Shown here: piece by piece, positions 1-8,413 of the stretch
How the letters are laid out: each line of letters begins with the position of its first letter
Position numbering within the stretch: the stretch's first letter is position 1
Program-made: the position numbers and the translations under genes
Assembly (NCBI GenBank): GCA_024743055.1
Contig: JANSXH010000002.1
Location: 124,001 to 188,000, forward strand
Origin: Pseudomonadota bacterium
GTDB taxonomy: Bacteria; Pseudomonadota; Alphaproteobacteria; Sneathiellales; Sneathiellaceae
Direction of reading: 5' to 3'
Length of the DNA stretch: 64,000 bases
The notes under the pieces: generated by a model
What the model was told of the DNA's origin: nothing
The model's database searches: none
What the model saw: the letters and a program-made list of their open reading frames with translations, nothing else

Positions 1-84
1 TCGGACCCGTTAGTAACCTTTTGTATACGATGTGCTTATAGAATGTCTTACCAACTGTAGGTAAATAGGTATGTAGGCTTTCAA

Positions 85-1077
85 ATGAGTACTGCGGAGA
101 TACAAACGACAGAGGCAGATGACGCCAATTCAGCCCCCTCAGGGGAGAAGCTGGATCCGAGTGTCTATTTCTCCTTTGAGCACAAGATCTTTACGGTTGA
201 GGGCGCGTTCTTCCAGCTAGCTCATGACAATAAGGAACCCTGCTTTTACGTCAATCTCGGAGAGATGACGGGAGCCATCCCAACGAAATCGCTCTGCAAG
301 GAGTTTGGCATTGAAGATGGTAGTTCTGATGCCACTCTGCTAAAGACAATCGGCAGCGCCCTTAAATATGTAAAAGAAATTCGACCAAATGATTCCATTC
401 CGCGGGAACTGCTAGATGGATCTGCCTCTTGGTCCATCGAAGAATCTCATAAGGATATTGCTCGTGGCCGGATCACTGTACAATTGGTTTCATGGTTGAG
501 CGGAAACGAAGAAATCGTCCTTAACCATCGGGAACTCGAAGGTATTTCCAGTGACCCATCAACCAAGGAGAAGGTTCAGGACGCCTTTCGGGAGATTAGT
601 GAGAAACTTGGTATCACCAAAGAAGATGTCGTCTCAAAAATTGACGATATCATTCGTGAGCTCGCCTATATAGAAGCCCTCCGGGATTATTATTCAGGGA
701 TTAAGAAAATCAGCACAAACCTGACCCGTTTGGCCTCGATCTATAAGCGGGACCGTGGAACGTCTGAGGATATCAATAGGATGCAAATCCTGATTGACCC
801 GGTCATCAAGAAGTTCGACCGCATATTCACAGAAATCGACGCCCAAACTTGCGAGGTTCTGGTCATTCTCAAGAATTTCGACCCGACTATTCAGACCATT
901 CGCGATACCCGGGACGACCTGCATCAGCGGTTTATGATCTGGGGTGAAATGGTCGACGGTTGGAAAGGCCTGATCATGGAAGAAGATTCAACCGTCGAAA
1001 GGCAGTTGAAGGTTACGTATCAGTTCCTGGCCCGAAATTTCATGCAATCACAATCATGGCGCCTAGGAAATCTGTAG
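85..1077 (+). CDS. conserved hypothetical protein, helical, unknown function
   Basis: A 330-residue soluble protein with no signal peptide or membrane segment. The N-terminal third has mixed alpha/beta character, with short conserved-looking stretches such as FEHKIFTVEGAFF and YVNLGEMTGAIP. From about residue 155 onward it is strongly helical and charged, probably with coiled-coil or helical-bundle packing. I do not recognise the family and give no function. The ATG at 85 is the first in frame and is followed by continuous coding sequence. The stop lies 8 bases from the stop of the convergent gene on the other strand, so it ends a transcription unit here. Its upstream neighbours are outside the window. 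Confidence 0.75.
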   Translation: MSTAEIQTTEADDANSAPSGEKLDPSVYFSFEHKIFTVEGAFFQLAHDNKEPCFYVNLGEMTGAIPTKSLCKEFGIEDGSSDATLLKTIGSALKYVKEIRPNDSIPRELLDGSASWSIEESHKDIARGRITVQLVSWLSGNEEIVLNHRELEGISSDPSTKEKVQDAFREISEKLGITKEDVVSKIDDIIRELAYIEALRDYYSGIKKISTNLTRLASIYKRDRGTSEDINRMQILIDPVIKKFDRIFTEIDAQTCEVLVILKNFDPTIQTIRDTRDDLHQRFMIWGEMVDGWKGLIMEEDSTVERQLKVTYQFLARNFMQSQSWRLGNL

Positions 1078-1085
1078 GTTTCCAC

Positions 1086-1931
1086 TTAACCCCGCCACAA
1101 CGCCCAGATTTTTCGAACTTTACCAACCGCGACCTTCGGCGATGCCGGATCCATTCCGCCTGACTTGATCCGCTTCAAATACAAGCCCGTCAGAGCATTT
1201 AACCTGAAGGCGGACCTCTCTTCTGATGGCCTTGATCGACATAATACCAAAGCTTCCTGATATTGCTTTTCGCAAACGGAATACAAATCGGAAACTGCCC
1301 CAAAAAATGCCTGTCGATTTTCACTCAGGAAGACGGTCTCTTCGGTCAAGCCCTGTGCTTCAAGAATTTCCCTTGGAATGAGTAAAAGATCCTGACGAAC
1401 ATGATAAGGGATCGCACGGATAATACCGGTCAGTGCAAAGGCGGTGCCCATCTTTAAGGCGGCAGCCCGCCCCATATCATCATTAAGGCCAAGCAGGGTG
1501 TATATTTGAGAGCTTAATAAGCCCCCTGTCCCTTCTGCATAGGATATAAGAGCCTCGACAGTATCAAAAGGCGCGGGATCGAGATCATTAGCCCTGGCAT
1601 CAATCATCTGCACTAAAAGATCCAGGTCCAAACTGTTTCGTACATTCGCCCGACCCAGTGCTTTGACAACCGGGTGATCCAGCACCTTCTCAGTCTTCAA
1701 CCCAGCGATTGCATCTCGCCACCATTGCAGGCGGATATCTCCAAGCAAAACCTCAGAAACAGTTTCCCGCACCCGAGCAATTTCCGAATTAAAAGCCAAA
1801 ACTGCGATGACATCTTCACGGGAGTCCGTTGGCATCAGAAGTGCAGAAAGCCAGCGATCATAGTCATATTCCCGCACTTCACCGGATATATAGTCTGCCT
1901 GATTGCCTTCTGCCACGAACGGTCTCACCAT
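1086..1931 (-). CDS. squalene/phytoene synthase-fold protein, NDUFAF6-like
   Basis: A 281-residue member of the trans-isoprenyl diphosphate synthase fold family (COG1562). The motif RLQWWRDAI near residue 68 is the hallmark of the alphaproteobacterial and mitochondrial NDUFAF6-like branch. The aspartate-rich substrate motifs of true squalene and phytoene synthases are degenerate: only a DARANDLD-like stretch is visible. By homology with human NDUFAF6 it may help assemble respiratory complex I rather than make isoprenoids; that is inference. The start ATG at 1931 opens the conserved N terminus. The divergent sodB lies about 160 bases away, so this intergenic region should hold both promoters. 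An alternative reading is a genuine but divergent prenyl synthase. Confidence 0.8.
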   Translation of the reverse strand: MVRPFVAEGNQADYISGEVREYDYDRWLSALLMPTDSREDVIAVLAFNSEIARVRETVSEVLLGDIRLQWWRDAIAGLKTEKVLDHPVVKALGRANVRNSLDLDLLVQMIDARANDLDPAPFDTVEALISYAEGTGGLLSSQIYTLLGLNDDMGRAAALKMGTAFALTGIIRAIPYHVRQDLLLIPREILEAQGLTEETVFLSENRQAFFGAVSDLYSVCEKQYQEALVLCRSRPSEERSAFRLNALTGLYLKRIKSGGMDPASPKVAVGKVRKIWALWRG

Positions 1932-2089
1932 TGATTGGAATTATTCAAAAAAGAGCTGGAAGCCTGTTACAATTGCTATATATCTGTAGGGACAAGAAAT
2001 GGCGAGTTCTTTCCCCTTTTCGGGGAGGGATATTTTCCAAAAATTTTTGCAACAATCGTAATGACCTGAAAATTGGCAAGAGGATTACT

Positions 2090-2680
2090 ATGGCATTTGA
2101 ACTACCTGCCCTGCCCTATGCGAAAGACGCTTTGGCACCGCATATCTCTGAAAACACGCTGGATTTCCATCATGGTAAGCACCACAATTCCTATGTGGTC
2201 AACCTGAACAATCTTCTGGGCGATGACAGCCGCTCTCTCGAAGATATCATGAAAGAAACAGCAGGAGATGCCGCAAAGGCCGGTGTCTTTAATAATGCCG
2301 CGCAGATTTGGAATCACACCTTCTATTGGCATTCAATGGCGCCAAATGGTGGTGGTGCTCCTACCGGCGCCATCGCTGCCAAAATCACGGAAGATTTCGG
2401 ATCCTATGACAAATTCGTCGAAGAATTCAAAGCAGCCGGAGCAACACAATTCGGTAGCGGCTGGGCCTGGTTGGTTCTTGACGGCGGTAAACTGAAAGTC
2501 ACCAAAACCGGAAATGCCGGCTGCCCACTGACAGACGGTGCAACGCCGCTGCTCACCATGGATGTCTGGGAACATGCTTACTATCTGGATTTCCAGAACC
2601 GGCGTCCCGACTATATCGCTACATTCCTGGAAAGCCTCGTAAACTGGGACTTTGCCAACGAAAATCTTGCTAATGCCTAA
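2090..2680 (+). CDS. sodB: superoxide dismutase, Fe/Mn type
   Basis: A 196-residue iron/manganese superoxide dismutase that converts superoxide to hydrogen peroxide and oxygen in the cytoplasm. The metal ligands are visible: H26 in the TLDFHHGKHH region, a second histidine in WNHTFYWHSM, and the DVWEHAYYLDF motif carrying the last Asp and His. The AQIWNHTFYW and TQFGSGWAWL signatures fit the iron-type (SodB) subgroup. The open frame extends upstream to 1829, but the family's usual start is the ATG at 2090, giving MAFELPALPY and normal length. A strong hairpin terminator follows directly. The gene sits alone between a convergent membrane-protein gene and a divergent NDUFAF6-like gene. Confidence 0.97.
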   Translation: MAFELPALPYAKDALAPHISENTLDFHHGKHHNSYVVNLNNLLGDDSRSLEDIMKETAGDAAKAGVFNNAAQIWNHTFYWHSMAPNGGGAPTGAIAAKITEDFGSYDKFVEEFKAAGATQFGSGWAWLVLDGGKLKVTKTGNAGCPLTDGATPLLTMDVWEHAYYLDFQNRRPDYIATFLESLVNWDFANENLANA

Positions 2681-2681
2681 G

Positions 2682-2717
2682 AAAAAAGGCGCTCAGATAA
2701 ACTGAGCGCCTTTTTTT
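2682..2717 (+). terminator. intrinsic terminator of sodB, probably bidirectional
   Basis: A perfect 9-bp stem (ggcgctcag at 2688-2696, ctgagcgcc at 2702-2710) with a 5-base loop. Six A residues precede it and seven T residues follow it. The A-run and T-run let it work for sodB and for the convergent gene ending at 2730. Confidence 0.93.
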
Positions 2718-2729
2718 CTCTCTAAAGAA

Positions 2730-3341
2730 TTAATAGAGATTTTGTGCTGACACCATTGCGTAAAGCATGGGTATAGACAGCATGGTGTTGGTACGGGAGA
2801 ACAGCATCGCTGTTCTAGCAGACGCCGCCTTCGTGGCCGCATCCGCATCCACAATACCAAGGGCTTTTTTCTGGTTTGGCCAGATAACAAACCAGACATT
2901 GAACCACATGATAATGCCGAGCCACATACCTATGCCGATAGCAAGGCTCTTATCCACAGCAAATCCATCCATTGCGCCCAAGGTAAGCGCATCGCCCAGG
3001 TAACCACTCATCCAAGCCAGCAATAGGCCTGTTACAATCGTTGCCATGGCAGCCCAGCGGAACCACCAGAGTGCCGCCGGCGCGATCACTTTACCGATGG
3101 CAGGCTTTTGCTCATCTGGTATATTTGGCATGTTCGGGATTTGGACGAAGTTGAAATAATACAACAATCCAATCCACATTACCCCGCTTAACACATGCAG
3201 CCAACGCATGATAAACGCGCCATAAGCATGGCCAAATGCCATGCCATCTCCGGATACGGAAATGACAATAACAGCCATAACAATTGTGAGAACGATCCCC
3301 GCGATCACGGTATTTCTCAGATTTGAAAGAATACTCGACAT
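2730..3341 (-). CDS. PuuD-like (urate oxidase N-terminal family) membrane protein
   Basis: A 203-residue integral membrane protein with about four hydrophobic helices. The motif RWLHVLSGVMWIGLLYYFNFVQIP and a later ALWWFRWAAMATIVTG segment match the membrane domain named after the urate hydroxylase PuuD (PF06181). Histidines inside the helices may bind haem. True PuuD carries an extra C-terminal cytochrome c domain, which is absent here: there is no CxxCH. Calling it a urate oxidase is therefore unsafe, and it may be a redox membrane protein of unknown substrate. It shares the hairpin downstream of sodB as its likely terminator and stands alone in its transcription unit. Confidence 0.75.
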   Translation of the reverse strand: MSSILSNLRNTVIAGIVLTIVMAVIVISVSGDGMAFGHAYGAFIMRWLHVLSGVMWIGLLYYFNFVQIPNMPNIPDEQKPAIGKVIAPAALWWFRWAAMATIVTGLLLAWMSGYLGDALTLGAMDGFAVDKSLAIGIGMWLGIIMWFNVWFVIWPNQKKALGIVDADAATKAASARTAMLFSRTNTMLSIPMLYAMVSAQNLY

Positions 3342-3476
3342 GAACTTTCCCCTTCATTCAAATGACAGACATCCGGGCTTTTTCGTGTTTTTGTTTTGCC
3401 CACGACGTCTTCCGCGCCAGATCATACGATCAGGTACCTGCATATGTAAAGTCAGTAATATAAGTGGGGAAATCCT

Positions 3477-3854
3477 TTAGACGGCGATTAAAGCCGCGGC
3501 CACATGTCGACCTTCAAGTAGCAATACATTGTAGGTGCGAACGGCTGCTCCTGTATCCATGGCGTCTATAACAATGCCGCTTTGCTTTAGTTCCGCCCGT
3601 AAATCTTCTTCAATAAAAGCCATACTGGTACCGCAGCCGATAAGGAGAATTTCAATACTCTTGTCGGTTTCTGTCACCACACGAAGGCTATCTGCGGTCA
3701 GGTCATTCATATGATCGACCTGCCATTGAACTGTTTCTTCCGGCAAAATGACAACGGAACCTTCGTATTTAGTCCCGCTAACGCGGAAACCTCCGTCGCC
3801 ATAGCTGTTGATCAGCTGCTGACCAGCTTCTGGAAGGCCTGAAATATCCTGCAT
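3477..3854 (-). CDS. Mth938-like domain protein (NDUFAF3 homolog)
   Basis: A 125-residue single-domain protein of the Mth938/DUF498 family. The pattern SYGDGGFRVSG at the start, then IEILLIGCGTSM and the late VRTYNVLLLEGRHVAAALI segment, is characteristic. Human NDUFAF3, a complex I assembly factor, belongs to this family; a similar role in bacteria is inference. It lies 34 bases downstream of secF in the same direction, the usual place for this gene in Alphaproteobacteria, so it is probably the last gene of the yajC-secD-secF operon. Confidence 0.88.
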   Translation of the reverse strand: MQDISGLPEAGQQLINSYGDGGFRVSGTKYEGSVVILPEETVQWQVDHMNDLTADSLRVVTETDKSIEILLIGCGTSMAFIEEDLRAELKQSGIVIDAMDTGAAVRTYNVLLLEGRHVAAALIAV

Positions 3855-3888
3855 TATGCCTCTCCGTCACAAACCCGATTAAAACAGG

Positions 3889-4851
3889 TCAGTCGGCTTC
3901 GGCCTCTCCCTGCTTTTCTGCACCTTTAAAGCCATCTTCCTCTTCATTCCGATGGGTAAGGCCGATCTGCAAAAGAACCGGTGCGGCGACAAAAATAGAA
4001 GAATAGGTACCAACAATAACACCAAAAATCATGGCCATGGCAAATCCGCGTATCACCTCTCCACCAAAGATGTAGAGGGCCAACAAAGCCAGCAATGTTG
4101 TCAAAGACGTCATTGTTGTCCGGGACAAAGTCTCATTGATAGAGAAATTAATCAGCTCCGCTACCGGCATTTTCTTGAACCGTCGGAAATTCTCCCGTAT
4201 CCGGTCATAGACCACCACTGTATCATTGATGGAATAACCGACAATCGTCAGGATCGCCGCAACAGAGGCCAGATTAAACTCAATGCCGGTCACGGCAAAC
4301 ATGCCAATGGTCAGGATCACATCATGGACAAGCGCAATGATGGCGCCAACAGAGTAATGCCATTCAAAGCGAAACCAAATATAGACAAGGATAGCAAACA
4401 CCGCGACAGTGACCGCTTCGATGGCGGCCATGACCAGTTCCTCAGAGACAGTCGGCCCGACAAATTCCACACGCCGATAGGAAATTTCCGTCCCATGGTC
4501 ACTTTCCAGCTGGCTCTTGACCAAAGTAACGGCTTCTTCCTGCGCTTTTGCGGCTCCAGGCTGCCTTTGAACCCGGATCAGGATGTCGTCGTCCGCACCG
4601 AAAGTTTGCAGGGCAACCCCGCCTAAGCCCAGGCCACCCAGAGAGTCTCTCATATCTCCCAAATCTGGTGCTTCCGGAAATTGCACTTCAATCAGAATAC
4701 CGCCTTCAAAATCGATGCCCTTGTTTAAGCCAGGACCGAAAAACATGATGGCAGAACCAACAATGAGCAAGGCCGACAGGGCAAATGCCATGAAGCGGTA
4801 TTTAAGGAACGGAATTTTCGTGTTCGCAGGAACGAGTTTAATTTTATACAT
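3889..4851 (-). CDS. secF: protein translocase subunit SecF
   Basis: A 320-residue inner-membrane protein of the RND-type SecDF complex, which uses the proton gradient to help pull proteins through SecYEG. There is one N-terminal membrane helix, a periplasmic P1-like domain beginning with FEGGILIEVQFP, and a five-helix bundle. GYSINDTVVVYDRIREN is the SecF signature of the fourth helix region. The C terminus is an acidic tail. The start ATG at 4851 is 11 bases after the secD stop, so the two are co-transcribed and probably translationally coupled. Length is normal for the family. Confidence 0.97.
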   Translation of the reverse strand: MYKIKLVPANTKIPFLKYRFMAFALSALLIVGSAIMFFGPGLNKGIDFEGGILIEVQFPEAPDLGDMRDSLGGLGLGGVALQTFGADDDILIRVQRQPGAAKAQEEAVTLVKSQLESDHGTEISYRRVEFVGPTVSEELVMAAIEAVTVAVFAILVYIWFRFEWHYSVGAIIALVHDVILTIGMFAVTGIEFNLASVAAILTIVGYSINDTVVVYDRIRENFRRFKKMPVAELINFSINETLSRTTMTSLTTLLALLALYIFGGEVIRGFAMAMIFGVIVGTYSSIFVAAPVLLQIGLTHRNEEEDGFKGAEKQGEAEAD

Positions 4852-4862
4852 TTTCCGCGCCC

Positions 4863-6446
4863 CTACACTTCCATTGTCTTCGGCCGCTTACGCAGCATCC
4901 ACCAGGTGATCAGCATTCTCGACAACATGATTGCCGTAAACATTGAACTGATAATCCCGATGAGCAGGGTCACGGCAAATCCTTTAACAGGTCCCGATCC
5001 CATGACGAACAGGATCACTGCGGCAATACCAGTGGTAACATTGGCATCAATGATGGTTGTAAAGGCCCGACTAAATCCGGACTCAACTGCATTGAACGGG
5101 GTTTTCCCGGTTCGGAGTTCTTCGCGTATTCGCTCAAAAATAAGAACGTTCGCATCGACCGCCATACCGATGGTAAGAACGATCCCGGCAATACCCGGCA
5201 AGGTCAGTGTTGCGCCGAGCAAAGACAATACGGCCATAATCAGGAACATATTCATCGCCAATGCCACATTGGCGACAACCCCAAACAATCCGTAGCTCGC
5301 GATCATGAACACGGCAACGGCAATGATGCCGATGATCCCGGCTACTTTACCGGCAGCAATAGAATCTGCCCCCAAGTCCGGACCGACTGAGCGTTCTTCA
5401 AGAATATCGAGAGGAGCCGGTAAAGCCCCTGCCCTCAATAGCAAGGCAAGATCCTGAGCGCCCTGAACATTAAATCCGCCACTAATTACCGCGGATCCGC
5501 CAAGAATTGGTTCATTAATACGCGGGGCACTGACCACTTCATTATCAAGAACAATAGCGAAAGGGCGACCGACATTATCTGTAGTTGCCCGGCCGAACTG
5601 CTTCGCCCCCAATCCGTCAAAACGAATAGAGACAACCGGTTGGCCTTGCTGGAAAGTCGCCTGGGCATCCTCGAGATTTTCACCAGAGACCATCACGCGG
5701 TTTTTAATAACGTAGCTGAGGCCTTCTTCGTCAATGGATGGCAGTCGCTTAGATCCTGGCGGCACACGATCTCCCGGCGCGCTGCTGGCAGCAATATCCA
5801 CAAGATGGAAGGTCATCTGCGCAGTTTCACCGAGCAGACGCTTGATACGATCAGGATCGTCAACGCCTGGAAGCTGAACCAGAATTCGGTCCGTGCCCTG
5901 TCGTTGAATTGAAGGTTCATTGACGCCGGTTTCATCGATCCGGCGACGGACAATCTCAATTGACTGATCAACAGCAGAACTAAGCCGAGCTGCCATGGAC
6001 TGATCGCTTGGGGTCAGTGTAACCACACCATCACCGCCAAAACTTATCACCGTATCCCGTTGTCCGTTCGGCATAATATTGGAAAGGACTGATAAGCGCT
6101 CCCGCGCCTGTTCCTCATCTGCCAGTTCGCGCAAAGTGAAGGAGACGACATTGTCCTCATGCTTAAGGTCCCGGTAACCGATGTTGTCACCTTGCTGGCG
6201 CAAGCTATCCCGCACAGCGTCCACAAGGCTATCCATCATTTTCAGGGTAACGGCCTCGCTATCCACCTGCAGCAACAGATGAGAGCCGCCCTGCAGGTCC
6301 AGACCGAGATTAACCTGCTTTGTTGGCAGCCATTCCGGCAGGCCTTCAAGCGAACTTTTGCTGACAAAATTCGGAAGGGTATATAAAACGCCGAATGCAC
6401 AGACCAGCAGTACGACGACAATCTTCCACGTCGGGAAGCTAATCAT
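4863..6446 (-). CDS. secD: protein translocase subunit SecD
   Basis: A 527-residue partner of SecF. The N-terminal helix is followed by LGLDLQGGSHLLLQV, the conserved D1 motif of SecD. Then come a large periplasmic domain (about residues 60-350) with the RRRIDETGVNEPSIQRQG segment and a C-terminal six-helix bundle containing GMAVDANVLIFERIREE. The two subunits work as one unit at the inner membrane. The gene sits 12 bases downstream of yajC and 11 bases upstream of secF, which fits a single yajC-secD-secF operon. No truncation or missing motif is seen. Confidence 0.97.
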   Translation of the reverse strand: MISFPTWKIVVVLLVCAFGVLYTLPNFVSKSSLEGLPEWLPTKQVNLGLDLQGGSHLLLQVDSEAVTLKMMDSLVDAVRDSLRQQGDNIGYRDLKHEDNVVSFTLRELADEEQARERLSVLSNIMPNGQRDTVISFGGDGVVTLTPSDQSMAARLSSAVDQSIEIVRRRIDETGVNEPSIQRQGTDRILVQLPGVDDPDRIKRLLGETAQMTFHLVDIAASSAPGDRVPPGSKRLPSIDEEGLSYVIKNRVMVSGENLEDAQATFQQGQPVVSIRFDGLGAKQFGRATTDNVGRPFAIVLDNEVVSAPRINEPILGGSAVISGGFNVQGAQDLALLLRAGALPAPLDILEERSVGPDLGADSIAAGKVAGIIGIIAVAVFMIASYGLFGVVANVALAMNMFLIMAVLSLLGATLTLPGIAGIVLTIGMAVDANVLIFERIREELRTGKTPFNAVESGFSRAFTTIIDANVTTGIAAVILFVMGSGPVKGFAVTLLIGIISSMFTAIMLSRMLITWWMLRKRPKTMEV

Positions 6447-6458
6447 GGGCAGAAACCG

Positions 6459-6809
6459 TTATTTCTTGAACAATTTCGAGATCGGGTTACCACCGTCGGA
6501 ATTCCCGTCTTTGTTTTCCGTTGATGCCGCCGGGGCAGGTTCCGTCTTACTCCGGACCTCAGACAGGGTAGACTTTACAACGTCAACCTTGACATCCGGT
6601 GCCAACTCAACCTGGACAACATTATCTTCACGAACCTTAACGACTTTACCCATCAAGCCGCCTGCGGTTACCACAGAATCTCCGCGGCGAACGGCTTCCA
6701 CCATGGCTTTATGGTCCTTAACCCGCTTTTGCTGCGGGCGGATGAGAAGAAAGTAAAATACGACGCCGATCAGTATCAGCGGCATAATCTGCATAAATCC
6801 TTGGTCCAT
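6459..6809 (-). CDS. yajC: preprotein translocase accessory subunit YajC
   Basis: A 116-residue small membrane protein with one N-terminal helix (about residues 5-24) ending in the conserved FYFLLIRPQQKR motif. The cytoplasmic domain, with GDSVVTAGGLMGKVVKV, is typical. The C-terminal tail is extended and rich in Ala, Glu, Asn and Gly, longer than in Escherichia coli. YajC associates with SecDF. It is the first gene of the operon; the promoter must lie in the 135 bases separating it from the divergent ATPase gene. Confidence 0.95.
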   Translation of the reverse strand: MDQGFMQIMPLILIGVVFYFLLIRPQQKRVKDHKAMVEAVRRGDSVVTAGGLMGKVVKVREDNVVQVELAPDVKVDVVKSTLSEVRSKTEPAPAASTENKDGNSDGGNPISKLFKK

Positions 6810-7047
6810 TATTCAGGTCCTTTGGTCCGGTCAAAAATGAGAGGCGCCATCAAAGGCCTCCCTCAGTGAATTCTAGAACGACTTTTATAGTGGTCTTGGG
6901 CCGCATTGCAAGCCGCAATCCACTGTTTGCCATCAAATCAACTTGACCCTAACACAGACGGAAAGCTTGAACATTCCTGCCCCAACTGGCATTTATGGGT
7001 CTAGCCCAGTAATTTGGGAATTCCATCGTCAATTTCAATTGGTCCCC

Positions 7048-7905
7048 ATGAGTAAAGAAAAAATAGTAGAGCAGCTCAGACGCATTGCCGATAGCCTGGA
7101 GCGGATAGCCCCGCCGAAACCGGATAATCCTGATATTACTTCGGGGGAAGCATTTGTCTGGCAAGCAGAGACCAACGACCTACGGCTGATCCCGAAGGTC
7201 AACCATGTCGATATGTCCATGCTGCATGGGATTGACCGGGTTAAAGATATCCTTCTCGATAATACAATGCGGTTTGCCAAAGGGTTACCAGCCAATAATG
7301 CGCTGCTTTGGGGCGCCCGTGGAATGGGGAAAAGCTCCCTCGTCAAGGCAGCCCATGCCTTGGTCAACCGGGAGCTGGAAAATTCGCTGGTTCTTGTGGA
7401 GATCCATCGGGAAGACATCCCCTCACTGCCCGCTCTCATGCAGCTGTTACAGAAAACCGATCGCCGCTGCGTCCTGTTCTGTGATGATCTCTCATTTGAC
7501 AGCGACGATTCCACCTACAAATCCTTGAAAACTGTCCTCGATGGTGGACTAGAAGGCCGGCCGGCGAATGTTATTTTTTACGCGACTTCGAACCGCCGTC
7601 ATATGATGCGCCGGGATATGATCGAAAATGAGCGCTCCACGGCTATCATGCCCTCTGAAGCTATTGAAGAAAAGGTGTCCCTATCCGATCGTTTTGGCTT
7701 GTGGCTCGGTTTTCATAGCTGTTCCCAGGACGAATATCTGGAAATGATTCGGCGTTACCTCGCCCACTATAAGATACCAATTTCCGAAGAGGATTTTACG
7801 GCCGAAGCGATTGAATGGACCCGAACGCGTGGCTCTCGTTCGGGGCGCGTCGCCTGGCAATACATTCAGGACATTGCCGGACGCACAGGAACTCAAATTG
7901 AATAG
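7048..7905 (+). CDS. DUF815-family P-loop ATPase
   Basis: A 285-residue AAA-type ATPase of the DUF815 family. It has a Walker A motif GARGMGKSSL near residue 90 and an acidic Walker B-like stretch RCVLFCDDLSFD. A sensor region, VIFYATSNRRHMM, follows. The frame is open from a TTG at 6943, but the ATG at 7048 begins the conserved MSKEKIVEQLRRIADSLERI helix and gives the usual family length. The function in bacteria is unsettled. Its position upstream of the Sec accessory genes on the other strand is common in Alphaproteobacteria. Confidence 0.9.
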   Translation: MSKEKIVEQLRRIADSLERIAPPKPDNPDITSGEAFVWQAETNDLRLIPKVNHVDMSMLHGIDRVKDILLDNTMRFAKGLPANNALLWGARGMGKSSLVKAAHALVNRELENSLVLVEIHREDIPSLPALMQLLQKTDRRCVLFCDDLSFDSDDSTYKSLKTVLDGGLEGRPANVIFYATSNRRHMMRRDMIENERSTAIMPSEAIEEKVSLSDRFGLWLGFHSCSQDEYLEMIRRYLAHYKIPISEEDFTAEAIEWTRTRGSRSGRVAWQYIQDIAGRTGTQIE

Positions 7906-7995
7906 AAACCAGAGTCGTAAATTTTACCTATGAGGTAATTGTCGGATTTCCCACAGAGGTTAGGTTTACCCAAAAAATACAAAGGAATCCTGCTT

Positions 7996-8406
7996 ATGGC
8001 CGATAAAAACCTCACCGACAATATTCGTGAAAAAATGCCGCTTTGTGCAACCCTTGGTATCGAGGTCGAAAAGCTGACGCCCCAAGAAGCTATTTTTAAA
8101 CTGCAATGGGCACCAGGACTTTGCACAAGTAACGGGATGATCCATGGCGGGACCGTTATGGCATTGGCTGATTCCGCGGGCGGTGCTACGGCCATGGTCA
8201 ATCTCCCTAAAGGAGCGGTCGGTACATCAACCATTGAATCCAAAACAAATTTTCTTGGCGCCATACGCGATGGCGAGCTCAAAGCCACGTCCCGCCCCCT
8301 CCATGTAGGCTCGACGACGATTGTGATAGAAACAGAGCTTCACAACAATGGAAAGCTGGTTGCCAAAGTTACACAGACTCAGGCGGTCTTGCGTCCTCGC
8401 AATTGA
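7996..8406 (+). CDS. PaaI-type hotdog thioesterase
   Basis: A 136-residue hotdog-fold protein of the PaaI/YdiI group, expected to hydrolyse small or aromatic acyl-CoA thioesters. The signature is visible as SNGMIHGGTVMALADSAGG, with the catalytic Asp in the central helix. Later strands include IESKTNFLGAIRDGEL. The frame continues upstream to a TTG at 7939, but the ATG at 7996 follows a purine-rich stretch (aaaggaa) and gives normal length. Substrate cannot be told from the sequence. It is convergent with the LysM/M23 gene, with 7 bases between the stops. Confidence 0.9.
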   Translation: MADKNLTDNIREKMPLCATLGIEVEKLTPQEAIFKLQWAPGLCTSNGMIHGGTVMALADSAGGATAMVNLPKGAVGTSTIESKTNFLGAIRDGELKATSRPLHVGSTTIVIETELHNNGKLVAKVTQTQAVLRPRN

Positions 8407-8413
8407 AGGGAAT

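Noticed and set aside
1829-2089. N-terminal extension of the sodB frame
   Set aside because: The extension is not like any superoxide dismutase, overlaps the divergent gene, and the ATG at 2090 gives the usual start.
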